Assembly (NCBI GenBank): GCA_963837155.1
Contig: CAWIMB010000002.1
Location: 2,604,001-2,668,000 of the forward strand
Source of the DNA: DASQHW01 sp963837155
GTDB lineage: Bacteria > Actinomycetota > Acidimicrobiia > IMCC26256 > PALSA-610
Reading direction: 5' to 3'
DNA: 64,000 bases
The translations under genes and the position numbers were made by a program. The notes beneath the pieces are model-generated. The model had not been told where the DNA came from, did no database searches, and worked only from the letters and a program-made list of their open reading frames with translations. Shown here piece by piece: positions 1-8,665 of the stretch. Positions within the stretch are counted from its first letter, which is position 1, and each line of letters opens with the position of its first letter.

Positions 1-2
1 CT

Positions 3-278
3 CGCACGTTCTGTTGCGATTGGGACCGCGCGTCCGAACTCCGTTTTCCATCCCCGGGCGAGATCGCCGCGTTCATCGCCGAGTACGAGCATGCGCGGAG
101 CGCTCCGTTCATCGAGCAGGAGCGCGCGCTGCTCGCGGCGTCGATGGTGGCATCGCTCGCGTACGGCGCCCGGTGCGAGCACTCCGTCGCGGCACCCGCG
201 ATAGCCGACTCCCAGCAAGGCATGTTGCGAGCGCTCGGACCGCGACTCCTCGCCGGCGGCCTCGCCGCCCTCCAGTAG
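3..278 (+). CDS. C-terminal fragment of an APH-like phosphotransferase (5' end outside window)
   Basis: An open frame enters from the left edge and stops at the TAG at 276-278, giving 91 residues. It contains CDWDRASELR followed by EIAAFIAEYEHAR and a helical segment with SLAYGARCEHS. This pattern resembles the C-terminal lobe of aminoglycoside phosphotransferase-like kinases of actinobacteria, where a CDW/HDW motif sits near the catalytic region. It is the only gene at this end on the plus strand and converges with pilC. The family assignment rests on a short stretch, and the substrate cannot be told; many such proteins are not resistance enzymes. A 46-bp palindrome follows two bases after the stop. 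Confidence 0.5.
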   Translation, partial: RTFCCDWDRASELRFPSPGEIAAFIAEYEHARSAPFIEQERALLAASMVASLAYGARCEHSVAAPAIADSQQGMLRALGPRLLAGGLAALQ

Positions 279-280
279 AC

Positions 281-326
281 CGTTTGGACAGTTCTTCGCG
301 GACGTCCGCGATCAAGTGCCCAAACG
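281..326. repeat. 46-bp palindromic repeat, family A copy 1
   Basis: The arms begin CGTTTGGACAG and end CTTGATCGCG in complement, around the self-complementary core GCGGACGTCCGC. The whole unit folds as one long hairpin. It begins two bases after the stop of the kinase fragment and ends 14 bases before the stop of pilC, so it sits between convergent genes. Copies of the same sequence occur at 42811-42856 and 52895-52940. There is no T-tract, so it may be an actinobacterial-type terminator or a REP-like dispersed repeat. Confidence 0.8.
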
Positions 327-340
327 CTGGGCGACCGTCG

Positions 341-1561
341 CTACTTGATGAGCTTGATGATGTTGAACATCGGCAGGTACAGCGAGATGATCATCCCGCC
401 GACGCACACGCCCATCACGACGATCAACAGCGGCTCGATCAACGACGTCAACGCGTCGACAGTCGCCTCGACTTCTTGGTCGTAGAAGTCGGCGATCTTG
501 TCGAGCATCTCGTCCAGGGCGCCGGTTTCCTCGCCGACCGCCATCATCTGCACGACCATCGGCGGGAACACCGGGTGTTGCTCGAGGCGCTTCGACAACG
601 GATCGCCACCCTTCACCGCCGCCTGCGTGTCGCGCACCGCCTCGGCCACCACGTGGTTGCCTGACGTCTCGGCCACGATCTCGAGCGACTCGAGGATCGG
701 CACACCCGAGCGCACCAATGCCGCCAGCGTGCGCGAGAAGCGGGCGAGCGCGGTCTTGCGCACGAGCTTCCCGAACACCGGGACTTTGAGCTTGATCGCA
801 TCCCAGCGCTTGCGGCCCTCTTCCGAGTTGATCCAGCGCCGGAAGAAGAACGCGCCGCCGACCTCGGCGAGGAAGATGAGGTACCAGAACGTCCGGCAGA
901 TCTTGGAGATGTTGATCAGCAGCTGCGTCGGCGCGGGGAGCTTGCCGCCGAGCTCCTTGTAGATGTTCTCGAACATCGGAATGACGAACAGCAACATCGC
1001 GGTGACGATCAGCAGCACGAGGATCGCGACGACTGTGGGATAGGTCATCGCCGACTTCACCTTGCGGCGCAGTTCGACCTGCTTCTCGATCGTTTCCGCG
1101 AGCCGCATCAGCACGCTGTCAAGCGCACCGCCGACCTCGCCCGCCCGCACCATCGAGACGTACAGACGGCTGAACGCCTTCGGATGCTTCGAGAGCGCTT
1201 GCGACAACGAGGAGCCGCGCTCCACGTCCATCCGCACCTGGTTGACGATCTCGGCGAGTGCCTTGCTCTCGGTCTGCTCGGCGAGGATGTACAGAGATCG
1301 CAACAGCGAAAGACCGGAGTTGATCATCGTCGCGAACTGCCGCGAGAAGACCGAGACATCCTTCAGCTTGACGCGGTCGCTGAAGCCCGGCAGCTTGAGC
1401 TCGCGGTGCACGTTCACACCGCTCTGCTGCTGGATCTCGATCGGCACGTAGCCCATCGAGCGCAGCTTGCTCACGACGAGCTGCGCGTTCTCGGCCTCGA
1501 GCGAGCCCTCGACGAGCTTGCCGGTCTTGTCCTTGACCTTGTACTGGAATGTCTCGGGCAT
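341..1561 (-). CDS. pilC: Type IV pilus inner-membrane platform protein PilC
   Basis: A 406-residue member of the GspF/PilC family, which forms the membrane platform on which the PilB and PilT ATPases act. Two homologous GspF domains are visible, about residues 70-195 and 270-395. Each is followed by hydrophobic helices (around 172-198 and 375-400), with a further hydrophobic segment near 224-240. The N-terminal 50 residues form the usual cytoplasmic extension (FQYKVKDKTGKLVEGSLEA). Length is normal for the family. It is the third gene of the minus-strand run pilB-pilT-pilC, with 22 bases between the pilT stop and this start, so co-transcription is likely. A palindrome that may terminate the operon follows the stop. 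Confidence 0.95.
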   Translation of the reverse strand: MPETFQYKVKDKTGKLVEGSLEAENAQLVVSKLRSMGYVPIEIQQQSGVNVHRELKLPGFSDRVKLKDVSVFSRQFATMINSGLSLLRSLYILAEQTESKALAEIVNQVRMDVERGSSLSQALSKHPKAFSRLYVSMVRAGEVGGALDSVLMRLAETIEKQVELRRKVKSAMTYPTVVAILVLLIVTAMLLFVIPMFENIYKELGGKLPAPTQLLINISKICRTFWYLIFLAEVGGAFFFRRWINSEEGRKRWDAIKLKVPVFGKLVRKTALARFSRTLAALVRSGVPILESLEIVAETSGNHVVAEAVRDTQAAVKGGDPLSKRLEQHPVFPPMVVQMMAVGEETGALDEMLDKIADFYDQEVEATVDALTSLIEPLLIVVMGVCVGGMIISLYLPMFNIIKLIK

Positions 1562-1583
1562 TGTCGATCAGCCGTTCAGCGAT

Positions 1584-3140
1584 TCAGCCATTGAGCAGGC
1601 GGCGGAGGTCGTCTTCATTTGCGCAGCGCTCGAGCGCGGCGTCGAGCGAGATGCGGTGGCCCCGCACCAGCTGCGCGAGCGACATATCCATCGTGACCAT
1701 GCCGTACTTCCCGCCGGCCTGGAGCATCGAATAGATCTGGTGGGTCTTGCCTTCCCGGATCAGGTTGCGGATCGCGGGCGTGGCGACCATCACCTCGCAA
1801 CACACGGCGCGACCCTGACCGTCGATCGTCGGGACGAGCTGCTGCGTGCAGATGCCCTGCAGCGCGGCCGCGAGCTGGACGCGCACCTGCTGTTGTTGGT
1901 GCGCGGGAAACACGTCGATGACGCGGTCGATCGACTGGGGCGCGTCCTGCGTGTGCAACGTGGCAAACACGAGGTGACCGGTTTCCGCCGCCGTCAGCGC
2001 GGTCGAGATCGTCTCGAGGTCGCGCATCTCGCCGACGAGGATGACGTCGGGGTCCTGGCGGAGCACGTGCTTCAGCGCCGCCGCGAAGGAGTGCGTGTCC
2101 TCCCCGACTTCACGCTGGTTGATCAGTGATCTCTTGTGCGTGTGGAGGAACTCGATCGGGTCCTCGACGGTCATGATGTGCACGGACCGCTCACGGTTCA
2201 CGATGTCGATCAGCGACGCGAGCGTGGTCGACTTTCCCGAGCCCGTCGGACCGGTAACGAGGATCAGCCCGCGCGGCAAGTACGCCCACGGCTTCACCGC
2301 GGGCGGGATGCCCAACCGATCGAAGTCGGCGATCTCGTACGGGATCGCGCGGATCACGCAACCCACCGAGTCGCGCTGGAGGAACACGTTCACGCGGAAC
2401 CGGCCGCGGCCGGGGAGCGCGTACGAGGTGTCGAGCTCGAGCTCGTTCTCGAACTTCTCGCGCTGCTTCTGGGCGAGAATCGAGAACACCATCTGACGGA
2501 TCTGCGAGCCATTGAGGATCGGGATGTCGGTGATCGGCCGCAGGTCGCCGTTCACGCGGATCACCGGCGGCGAGCCCGAGGCGAGGTGCAGGTCGGAACC
2601 ACCCCACTGGATCACGAGCTCGAGCAAGTCGTTGATGTGCAGCTCGTCGATGAGCGCGTCGCTGTCGTTGACGACGTTGGCGGCGTCTCCCTCCGCGCCG
2701 TCGGCCTCGCCGAAGATCATGTCGATGGCCTTCATCAACTCGGTCCGGTCGGCGACAGCCGGGATGATCTCGTACGTCGTCGCCTGCCCGATCGCGGCGA
2801 CCGCGTCGTCGTCTGCAGGTTCGGCGAACGCGACGACAAGCTTGTGTCCCTCGAAGTCCACCGGCAGTGCGACAAACCTGCGCGCGAGCTCGGCGGTGAG
2901 CATGCCGGGCGCGTCCTGGTGGATCGGCGTTTCGAGGAAGTCGACGAACCGAATCCCCATCTGCTCCGCGAGCGCGGCGGTGAGGTCCTTGCTGCCGACG
3001 AGGCCGAGTTGCAGCAACACCGCCGGCAGTGGCTGGCGGTTCCGGTCGGATTCCTCGATCGCATGCTCGAGGTCGTCACGCGAGAGCACGTGCCGGTCGA
3101 CGAGCGTCTCCCCGAACCGTCGCGCCTGATTGGCCAGCAT
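1584..3140 (-). CDS. pilT: Pilus retraction ATPase PilT with an N-terminal MshEN-like domain
   Basis: A 518-residue secretion ATPase. The C-terminal two thirds are PilT: Walker A GPTGSGKST at 297-305, Walker B DVILVGEMRD at 365-374, a His-box FATLHTQDA near 392-400, and the PilT hallmark AIRNLIREGKTHQ. Residues 1-140 are an MshEN/GspE-N type domain like that of the neighbouring PilB; classical PilT proteins of about 350 residues lack it. It is expected to depolymerise pilin fibres at the membrane with PilC. No tetracysteine zinc motif is present, which fits PilT rather than PilB. It lies between pilB and pilC on the same strand. Confidence 0.93.
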   Translation of the reverse strand: MLANQARRFGETLVDRHVLSRDDLEHAIEESDRNRQPLPAVLLQLGLVGSKDLTAALAEQMGIRFVDFLETPIHQDAPGMLTAELARRFVALPVDFEGHKLVVAFAEPADDDAVAAIGQATTYEIIPAVADRTELMKAIDMIFGEADGAEGDAANVVNDSDALIDELHINDLLELVIQWGGSDLHLASGSPPVIRVNGDLRPITDIPILNGSQIRQMVFSILAQKQREKFENELELDTSYALPGRGRFRVNVFLQRDSVGCVIRAIPYEIADFDRLGIPPAVKPWAYLPRGLILVTGPTGSGKSTTLASLIDIVNRERSVHIMTVEDPIEFLHTHKRSLINQREVGEDTHSFAAALKHVLRQDPDVILVGEMRDLETISTALTAAETGHLVFATLHTQDAPQSIDRVIDVFPAHQQQQVRVQLAAALQGICTQQLVPTIDGQGRAVCCEVMVATPAIRNLIREGKTHQIYSMLQAGGKYGMVTMDMSLAQLVRGHRISLDAALERCANEDDLRRLLNG

Positions 3141-3209
3141 CCTTGTGGTCCCCCTCGACCGGCGTCAGGACTCCGAGTGGTATCGGCGTGACGCCGGTCA
3201 CGCTGTAGA

Positions 3210-4892
3210 TCAGACGACGACGCGGAAGATCTCTTCCAGGCTGGTCATGCCGATGCCGACCTTGCGCAGGCCGTCCTCACGGAGGCTGACCATGCCTTGG
3301 GTGATCGCCATCTTCTGAATGTCCTCGGTCGACCGGCGTTCGATGATCAGCCGCTCGATCTCCTCCGAGAGCAGCATCACCTCGTGCACGCCGAACCGGC
3401 CTCGGTAGCCGGTACGGCCGCACGCGGTGCACCCGATCGCCCGGTGCAGCGTCGGCCATTCGCCGTCGTGCAGGTCGTCCATCGGCCAGTCCGCCGCCGC
3501 GAGCTCGGCCTCCGTCGGCTGGTACGGCTCCCGGCACTTGTCGCACAGCTTCCGTGCAAGCCGTTGGGCCACCACGGCATCGAGGGCGCTCGTCACGAGG
3601 AAGGGCTCGACGCCCATCTCGACGAGCCGCATGGGTGTCGACGCGGCGTCGTTCGTGTGCAGTGTCGAGAGTACGAGGTGACCGGTGAGGGCCGCTTCGA
3701 TGCCGATGATCGCGGTTTCCTTGTCGCGGATCTCACCGACGAGGATGATGTCGGGGTCGGCGCGCAGGATCGATCGCAACGCGCCCGGGAACGTCAGCCC
3801 GGCTTTGGGATGGATCTGCACCTGGTTGATTCCCGGCAGCCGGTACTCGACCGGGTCCTCCACAGTGATGATGTTGCGGTGCGGCTCGTTGAGGATATTG
3901 AGCGTCGCGTAGAGCGTCGTCGACTTTCCCGAACCGGTCGGTCCGGTCACGAGAATCGTGCCGTAGGGCTTGCGGTACGACGTCGCGAAGCGGGCGAGCG
4001 CCTCCGGGAGGAATCCGAGATCCTCGAGGCGCAGCACGGCCTGGCTCTTGTCGAGGATCCGCATCACGACCTTCTCGCCGTACACCGTCGGCAGGGTCGC
4101 CACGCGGAGGTCGATGCCGCGGCCGTTGATCTTCATCGTGATGCGCCCGTCTTGGGGCACCCGCCGCTCGGCGATGTTGATGTCGGCCATGACTTTCAAG
4201 CGGCTGATGACGCCGGCCTGGATGCTGCGCGGCGAGCGCATCACCTCGTGCAGAACGCCGTCGATCCGGAACCGGATGCGCAGGTCGGTCTCAGTCGGCT
4301 CGACGTGAATGTCGGACGCGCGGTCGTTCACCGCTTGGTTCACGAGCAGGTTGACGAACTTAACGATCGGGGCGTCCTCGACGACCTCGGAGAGGTTCGA
4401 CAGGTCGGCTTCCTCGTCGGCTTCGTCGGTCGCCGCTTGCATGAGCTCGTCGACCTCGCCGTCGACGCGGTAAAGCTGCTCGATGGTCTCGAGGATCTGA
4501 CTCGCGGTCGCAACGACGGATCGGACCTCGGCACCGGCGAGGGCGCGGATGTCGTCGACCGCGAACACGTTCGACGGGTCCGCCATCGCGACAACGAGCT
4601 TGCCGTCTTCCCACCCGATGGGGATCGCCTGGTAGCGCCGGGCGAGCGACTCCGAGACGACGGACGCGACCGAGCCGTCGATCGTCCAGTCACCGAGGTC
4701 CACGAATTCGAGCCCGACCTGGCGCGCCAGGGTCCGCACGAGCTCGGTCTCCGAGATCGTGCCTTGCTCGATCAGTAGGCGACCGAGTGGCTTTCCGCTC
4801 CTCGACTGCTCGGCCAGGGCTGCATCGAGCTGGGCCTCGGTGAGCAGGCCCTCGTCGATCAGCAGCGCGCCGAGCGGTGTCCCGTCCGACAC
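3210..4892 (-). CDS. pilB: Pilus extension ATPase PilB
   Basis: A 560-residue GspE/PilB ATPase that powers pilus assembly. An MshEN domain occupies residues 1-140, a dimerisation and Asp-box region (ASDIHVEPTETDLRIRFRIDG) follows near 192-212, Walker A GPTGSGKST is at 317-325, Walker B at 380-389, and LSTLHTNDA at 408-416. A zinc-binding tetracysteine site is formed by C450, C453, C488 and C491, typical of assembly ATPases. The start is GTG at 4892, supported by GGAGG six bases upstream. It is the first gene of the pilB-pilT-pilC run, with a 69-base gap to pilT. Confidence 0.95.
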   Translation of the reverse strand: MSDGTPLGALLIDEGLLTEAQLDAALAEQSRSGKPLGRLLIEQGTISETELVRTLARQVGLEFVDLGDWTIDGSVASVVSESLARRYQAIPIGWEDGKLVVAMADPSNVFAVDDIRALAGAEVRSVVATASQILETIEQLYRVDGEVDELMQAATDEADEEADLSNLSEVVEDAPIVKFVNLLVNQAVNDRASDIHVEPTETDLRIRFRIDGVLHEVMRSPRSIQAGVISRLKVMADINIAERRVPQDGRITMKINGRGIDLRVATLPTVYGEKVVMRILDKSQAVLRLEDLGFLPEALARFATSYRKPYGTILVTGPTGSGKSTTLYATLNILNEPHRNIITVEDPVEYRLPGINQVQIHPKAGLTFPGALRSILRADPDIILVGEIRDKETAIIGIEAALTGHLVLSTLHTNDAASTPMRLVEMGVEPFLVTSALDAVVAQRLARKLCDKCREPYQPTEAELAAADWPMDDLHDGEWPTLHRAIGCTACGRTGYRGRFGVHEVMLLSEEIERLIIERRSTEDIQKMAITQGMVSLREDGLRKVGIGMTSLEEIFRVVV

Positions 4893-4999
4893 ACACCCCT
4901 CCTTGGACCTGGGGAGTATCGGCGACTCGCGCGCTCCGCTGTATCAAATCTCACCCAGAGCGCGGACTTGAGGACCTTGGGCCCGGGAGCCCGGCGGGG

Positions 5000-5887
5000 T
5001 TAGCCGCCGAAGTTCTGGGTCCAGTAGTAGCGGTAGCCGGTGCTGACCTCGACACACCCGACGCCGAGGTCGTGGTAGTGCGTGCCGAGGATGTTCTGGT
5101 AGTGGCCGCCGTTGGTCGCGGCCTCGTCGTCGAACCACGCCTTCATGACCGCGGCCGGTGTCGGGTAGCCCGCGGCGACGTTCTGCCCGAGCCAGCCGCC
5201 GGGGTACCCGGACTGGCGGATCTCGGTGTCCCAGTTGTCGTGGAAGATGCGGCCGGCCGCGGCCATCTTGTCGGTGTGGACCTGGGCGGCGGCATCGAGC
5301 TGGGCGTTGGCAACCAGCGCTGACCGGCCATTGGCAGCCCGGTCTTGGTTGACGATCCGCAAGATCTCGGCCCGCACGCCCGCGCACGCGCCGTTGCCGT
5401 TCGGAACCGTGGTGGTGGTCGTCGTCGGTGGGCGGGTGGTGGTCGTCGTGGCCGGCGGCCGGGTGGTGGTCGTGGTCGCGGGCGGCGGCGGCGCGGTGGT
5501 CGGGCCGCTGCCGCCGATCTGGACGGGCGCGCTGGTACCGACGAGCACATCGTTGTCGAACAGGCGGGCGCGGTAGTAGCTGGTCCCCGCCATGGGGTTC
5601 TTGTCGGTGCGGAAGGCGTTCGGGCGGGGCCGGTTCACCGAGATCAGCTTCGTCCAGCCCGACGCCGCGCTCGCGCTGCGGTCGATGTTGAGGACGAGGC
5701 GGGTGCGCGAGCTGTTCGTGGTGAAGCGCCACTCGAGGCGCACGTCGCCGCGACGGTTCATGGCACCGGTCAGCGTGGGCGGACCGCTGACGGCCGATGC
5801 GCTCGGCACGAGCGAGGCAGCAAGCGCGCCGGCCGCAACCAGCGCGATGACGAGCAGCAGTGACGCGCGACGTCCATGTCGTTTCAT
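5000..5887 (-). CDS. Secreted CAP-domain (SCP/PR1-like) protein with a Thr-Pro linker
   Basis: A 295-residue exported protein. Starting at MKRHGRRAS it has a basic N-region and a hydrophobic segment (LLLVIALVAAGALAA) ending at SASA, a clear signal peptide. A fibronectin-like or Ig-like stretch follows, then a low-complexity linker of Thr and Pro with three TTTTT-type blocks. The C-terminal CAP domain spans about 170-295 (LRIVNQDRAANGRSALV, HTDKMAAAGRIFHDNW, GQNVAAG, YYWTQNFGG). The ATG at 5887 is chosen over one eight codons upstream because GGGGGGA lies five bases before it and a good promoter lies behind it. CAP proteins are extracellular; the bacterial role is generally unknown. Its position next to pilB suggests a surface role. 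Confidence 0.85.
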   Translation of the reverse strand: MKRHGRRASLLLVIALVAAGALAASLVPSASAVSGPPTLTGAMNRRGDVRLEWRFTTNSSRTRLVLNIDRSASAASGWTKLISVNRPRPNAFRTDKNPMAGTSYYRARLFDNDVLVGTSAPVQIGGSGPTTAPPPPATTTTTRPPATTTTTRPPTTTTTTVPNGNGACAGVRAEILRIVNQDRAANGRSALVANAQLDAAAQVHTDKMAAAGRIFHDNWDTEIRQSGYPGGWLGQNVAAGYPTPAAVMKAWFDDEAATNGGHYQNILGTHYHDLGVGCVEVSTGYRYYWTQNFGG

Positions 5888-5928
5888 TTGTGTCCCCCCG
5901 GACCGACCCAATCCTTTGGGCAGAGACC

Positions 5929-5957
5929 ATTGTGGCCGCCCAAAACGGACAAGACAA
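5929..5957 (-). promoter_or_regulatory. Candidate sigma-70-type promoter for the CAP-domain gene
   Basis: Read on the minus strand, a -35 box TTGTCT (5957-5952) is separated by exactly 17 bases from a -10 box CACAAT (5934-5929). The predicted start of transcription falls near 5922, leaving a leader of about 35 bases with a strong GGGGGGA ribosome site before the ATG at 5887. The match was made by eye. Confidence 0.5.
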
Positions 5958-5964
5958 GCCCCGA

Positions 5965-6729
5965 TCAGGCCTCACGCAGCGCGGAGAAGACCCTGAGGTA
6001 CTGGCCTTTGCCGGCGCCCTCGACCTCGCCGTCCTCTTCGGCACCGCCGGGACCGGGCCCGGGGTGGGGCGACTCGACGCCGGGGCCGTACGGCACCTCG
6101 GGGTCGACGACCGGCCGGGTCGCCTTGCCCCCGGTCGATCGGGCGGCGGCGGGCGCGGCCGGCGGCTGGGCGACGCTCACTGCGCCGGCGTCGACCAGCG
6201 CGACGATCGCGTGGCAGACCTCGAGCACGGCCCGGTTGGTCTTGCGTACGAGATCGCGCACGTTGCGACGACCGTCGATCGCGGTGAGCAACCGCCAGCG
6301 CTCCCGGTCGATGACGATCTCGTTGATGCCGAGCTCCTCGGTCAGGCGGATCCGGCACTCGAGCGACGGGATGATCGCCTGGATCTCGCGCCACTCGTCG
6401 AGGAGGCGGGCCAGCTCGTCGTTGGCGACTTCGAGGTCCACCGTCTCGGGGCACCGCCACGGCGGCTCTTCCACACCGAAGCGGAACGACCCGTCCTCGG
6501 CGCGCGCGACACCGAAGCACAGATCGACGAGGCGGACGAGCAACGACGGCGCGTCGTCGATGACGTCGGCTGCGTCGTTCGACAGTGCCGCACAACAGCG
6601 GCCGTCGACGATGTAGAGCACAGCCGAGGCCTGCCCGGCGTCGAGCCAGAGCGCACCCGTCTTGTGCGATTGCGAGAGCAGACCGAGCAACTCTGCCAGC
6701 GCGAGCGTTTCGAACGTACCTTGCAGCAT
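5965..6729 (-). CDS. DUF4388 (PATAN-like) domain protein
   Basis: A 254-residue cytoplasmic protein. Residues 1-110 match the DUF4388/PATAN pattern (MLQGTFETLALAELLGLLSQ, then KTGALWLDAG). About 150-220 looks like a winged-helix segment (RWRLLTAIDGRRNVRDLVRKT), and the C-terminus is Pro/Gly/Glu-rich and probably disordered. The family is linked to signalling that controls surface motility in cyanobacteria and other groups; the exact role here is unknown. The ATG at 6729 has GGGGGA seven bases upstream. It lies between aroE and the pil genes on the same strand, so a link to pilus control is plausible but inferred. Confidence 0.75.
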   Translation of the reverse strand: MLQGTFETLALAELLGLLSQSHKTGALWLDAGQASAVLYIVDGRCCAALSNDAADVIDDAPSLLVRLVDLCFGVARAEDGSFRFGVEEPPWRCPETVDLEVANDELARLLDEWREIQAIIPSLECRIRLTEELGINEIVIDRERWRLLTAIDGRRNVRDLVRKTNRAVLEVCHAIVALVDAGAVSVAQPPAAPAAARSTGGKATRPVVDPEVPYGPGVESPHPGPGPGGAEEDGEVEGAGKGQYLRVFSALREA

Positions 6730-6802
6730 CGAGGTCCCCCGAACGACGGCTCCTACGTGTCCATCGACGTTTTCCGGGGCGCGTCTTGAACGAAACCCGG
6801 CT

Positions 6803-7640
6803 TCAGGGAGTTGACCCGAGCGCGGCCTCGGCCGCGGCACGCATCGCCGCCACCGGCGCCGCCTGGCCGGTCCACCGCTCGACCTGGAGTGCGGCCTGGT
6901 GGACCAACATGCCGAGCCCGTCGATGACGGCGGCGCCGCGCTCGCGCGCACCGGCGAGCAGCGCGGTCTCGAGCGGGTGGTACACGAGGTCGGCCACGAC
7001 CTGTCCACGGTGGAGCGCCTCGACCGGAATCGGTACTCGGGTGCAGTCGTCTCCCATCCCGACCGGCGTCGCATTGATGAGCAGCGCCGCGCCGGCCGCC
7101 GCCGCGGCCCGGTCGTCCCAGGGAACGGTCTCGCCCCCCGCGAGCGCGGCGGCCGCGCGGTGCTGCGTCGTCCCGGCGTGCGGAGACGTGGACGTTGGCG
7201 CCCGCGACACCGAGCGCGTACGCGACGGCGCGGGCCGCGCCGCCCGCACCGAGCACGAGCGCCAGGCCGCCGGTGACGTCGTGGCCGGCGTCGCGTACCG
7301 AGCGGAGGAAGCCCGGGCCGTCGGTTGAGTCGCCCGCCAGCCGGCCGTCGGCAAGTGGCGTCACCGTGTTGACGCTGCGGAGCGCGTCCGCCTCGAGGCT
7401 CAGTTCGTCACACGCGGCGGCGGCCGCCGTCTTGTGCGGCATCGTGACCGACAACCCCGCAAGCCCGAGCGTGTGCATCGCTTCGAGTGCTTGTTTGGTG
7501 GCGCCGTCCGGCACCTCGAACGCCACGTACGTCCAGTCGATGCCGAGCTCGCGATACGCGCGGTTGTGCAGCACCGGCGAGAGCGAGTGGCGCACCGGGT
7601 CGCCGATGACTGCGGCAACACGGGTAGCCGCGGTGATCAC
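6803..7640 (-). CDS. aroE: Shikimate dehydrogenase AroE (one frameshift)
   Basis: Reduces 3-dehydroshikimate to shikimate with NADPH in aromatic amino acid synthesis. The N-terminal part shows the substrate-binding PVRHSLSPVLHN, catalytic K70 in SVTMPHK, D107 in GDSTDGPG and the nucleotide loop GAGGAARAV at 131-139. The frame then breaks near 7150-7180, and the C-terminal half (INATPVGMGDD, LIYHPLET-like LVYHPLETALL, DGLGMLVHQAALQ) continues in another frame to 6803. About 279 residues after correction, normal for the family. The start is GTG, overlapping the mltG stop by four bases. Both halves are well conserved, so a sequencing indel is more likely than a dead gene. Confidence 0.88.
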
Positions 7641-8665
7641 GGCAGGACGCCCGCCTGCCGGGCTTTTTGGATGTTGGCCTCGTGCTCGTCGAGCGTCCGC
7701 CCGAACGCGTGGTCGCCCTTCTTGTCGATGACGACGTAGTACAGGTAGTCGGTTGTGGCGGGCGCCAGCGCGGCGCGCAGGGACGCCTCACTCACGGCGG
7801 CGATTGGTGTCGGCGGCAGGCCATTGTTCAGGTACGTGTTGTACGGAGAATTGATGGCCTTGTCCTTCTCGGACAGCGTGCGCTTGTTGGGATCACCGCG
7901 CGTGTAGATCAACGTCGCGTCGACCTGGAGCTTCATGTTCTGCTTCAGCCGGTTGTAGATCACCGACGCAATCAGTGGGCGGTCGGCGTCGGTCTTGGCC
8001 TCCGACTCGATCAGCGATGCGACCTTGATGACGTCGTAGGCCCCGTGGCCCTGCACGTTCGCCTGCGCGAGCCCGAGTTCACCGGCCTTCTTCTCGAAGG
8101 TCGACTCCATCGTCTTCAGGATCTGGATCTCGTCTTCTTCGGCTGAGACCTTGTACGTGTCGGGCCACAGGAGCCCTTCGAGGCTGTTGATTCCTTCGGG
8201 CTCGAATGGAGACCGCACTGCGTTGTTCTGCGTGGCTTGTAAGAAGTGGTCGGCTTGCTTTCCGGGCAGCTTGCCGACCCGTTGCGCAATCTCCTTCAGC
8301 CACAAGCCCGGAGGAATCGTGACCTTCGTGAAGTCGAGGCGCGGACCGGCCTTCAGCGCCTTCACAGCGGCGCGCACGCCCATGTGCGTGCGCAGCTCGT
8401 AGCTTCCCGCCTTGAACTTCGTGTCGCCGTTCAGCCGCGAGTAGATACTGAACACCAGCGGCGAGCCGATCACACCGCGATGCTGCAGCTCGTCGCCGAT
8501 GCGCGGCACGCCCCAACCTTGCTCGATCTGCAGCTCGACGCGCGCGCCGGGACCGCCGGGCGGGTCGAGTTGCCACCAGAACCAGATCGCTCCGCTCGCG
8601 AGCACGAGCAGTGGAACGACGACGAGCGCGATGACGACGATCGCCGTCCGGCGACTTCTCGTCAT
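7637..8665 (-). CDS. mltG: Endolytic murein transglycosylase MltG
   Basis: Cleaves nascent peptidoglycan glycan strands at the outer face of the cell membrane. The 342-residue protein has a short basic N-terminus, one membrane helix (about residues 8-30) and an extracellular YceG/MltG domain. The catalytic glutamate is probably E220 in ASLIESEAK, and the family signatures LEGLLWPDTYKV, NRLKQNMKLQVDAT and SPYNTYLNNGLPPTPI are all present. The ATG at 8665 overlaps the end of ruvX by four bases, and the stop overlaps the aroE start. The order ruvX-mltG-aroE is the usual actinobacterial one. Confidence 0.95.
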   Translation of the reverse strand: MTRSRRTAIVVIALVVVPLLVLASGAIWFWWQLDPPGGPGARVELQIEQGWGVPRIGDELQHRGVIGSPLVFSIYSRLNGDTKFKAGSYELRTHMGVRAAVKALKAGPRLDFTKVTIPPGLWLKEIAQRVGKLPGKQADHFLQATQNNAVRSPFEPEGINSLEGLLWPDTYKVSAEEDEIQILKTMESTFEKKAGELGLAQANVQGHGAYDVIKVASLIESEAKTDADRPLIASVIYNRLKQNMKLQVDATLIYTRGDPNKRTLSEKDKAINSPYNTYLNNGLPPTPIAAVSEASLRAALAPATTDYLYYVVIDKKGDHAFGRTLDEHEANIQKARQAGVLP

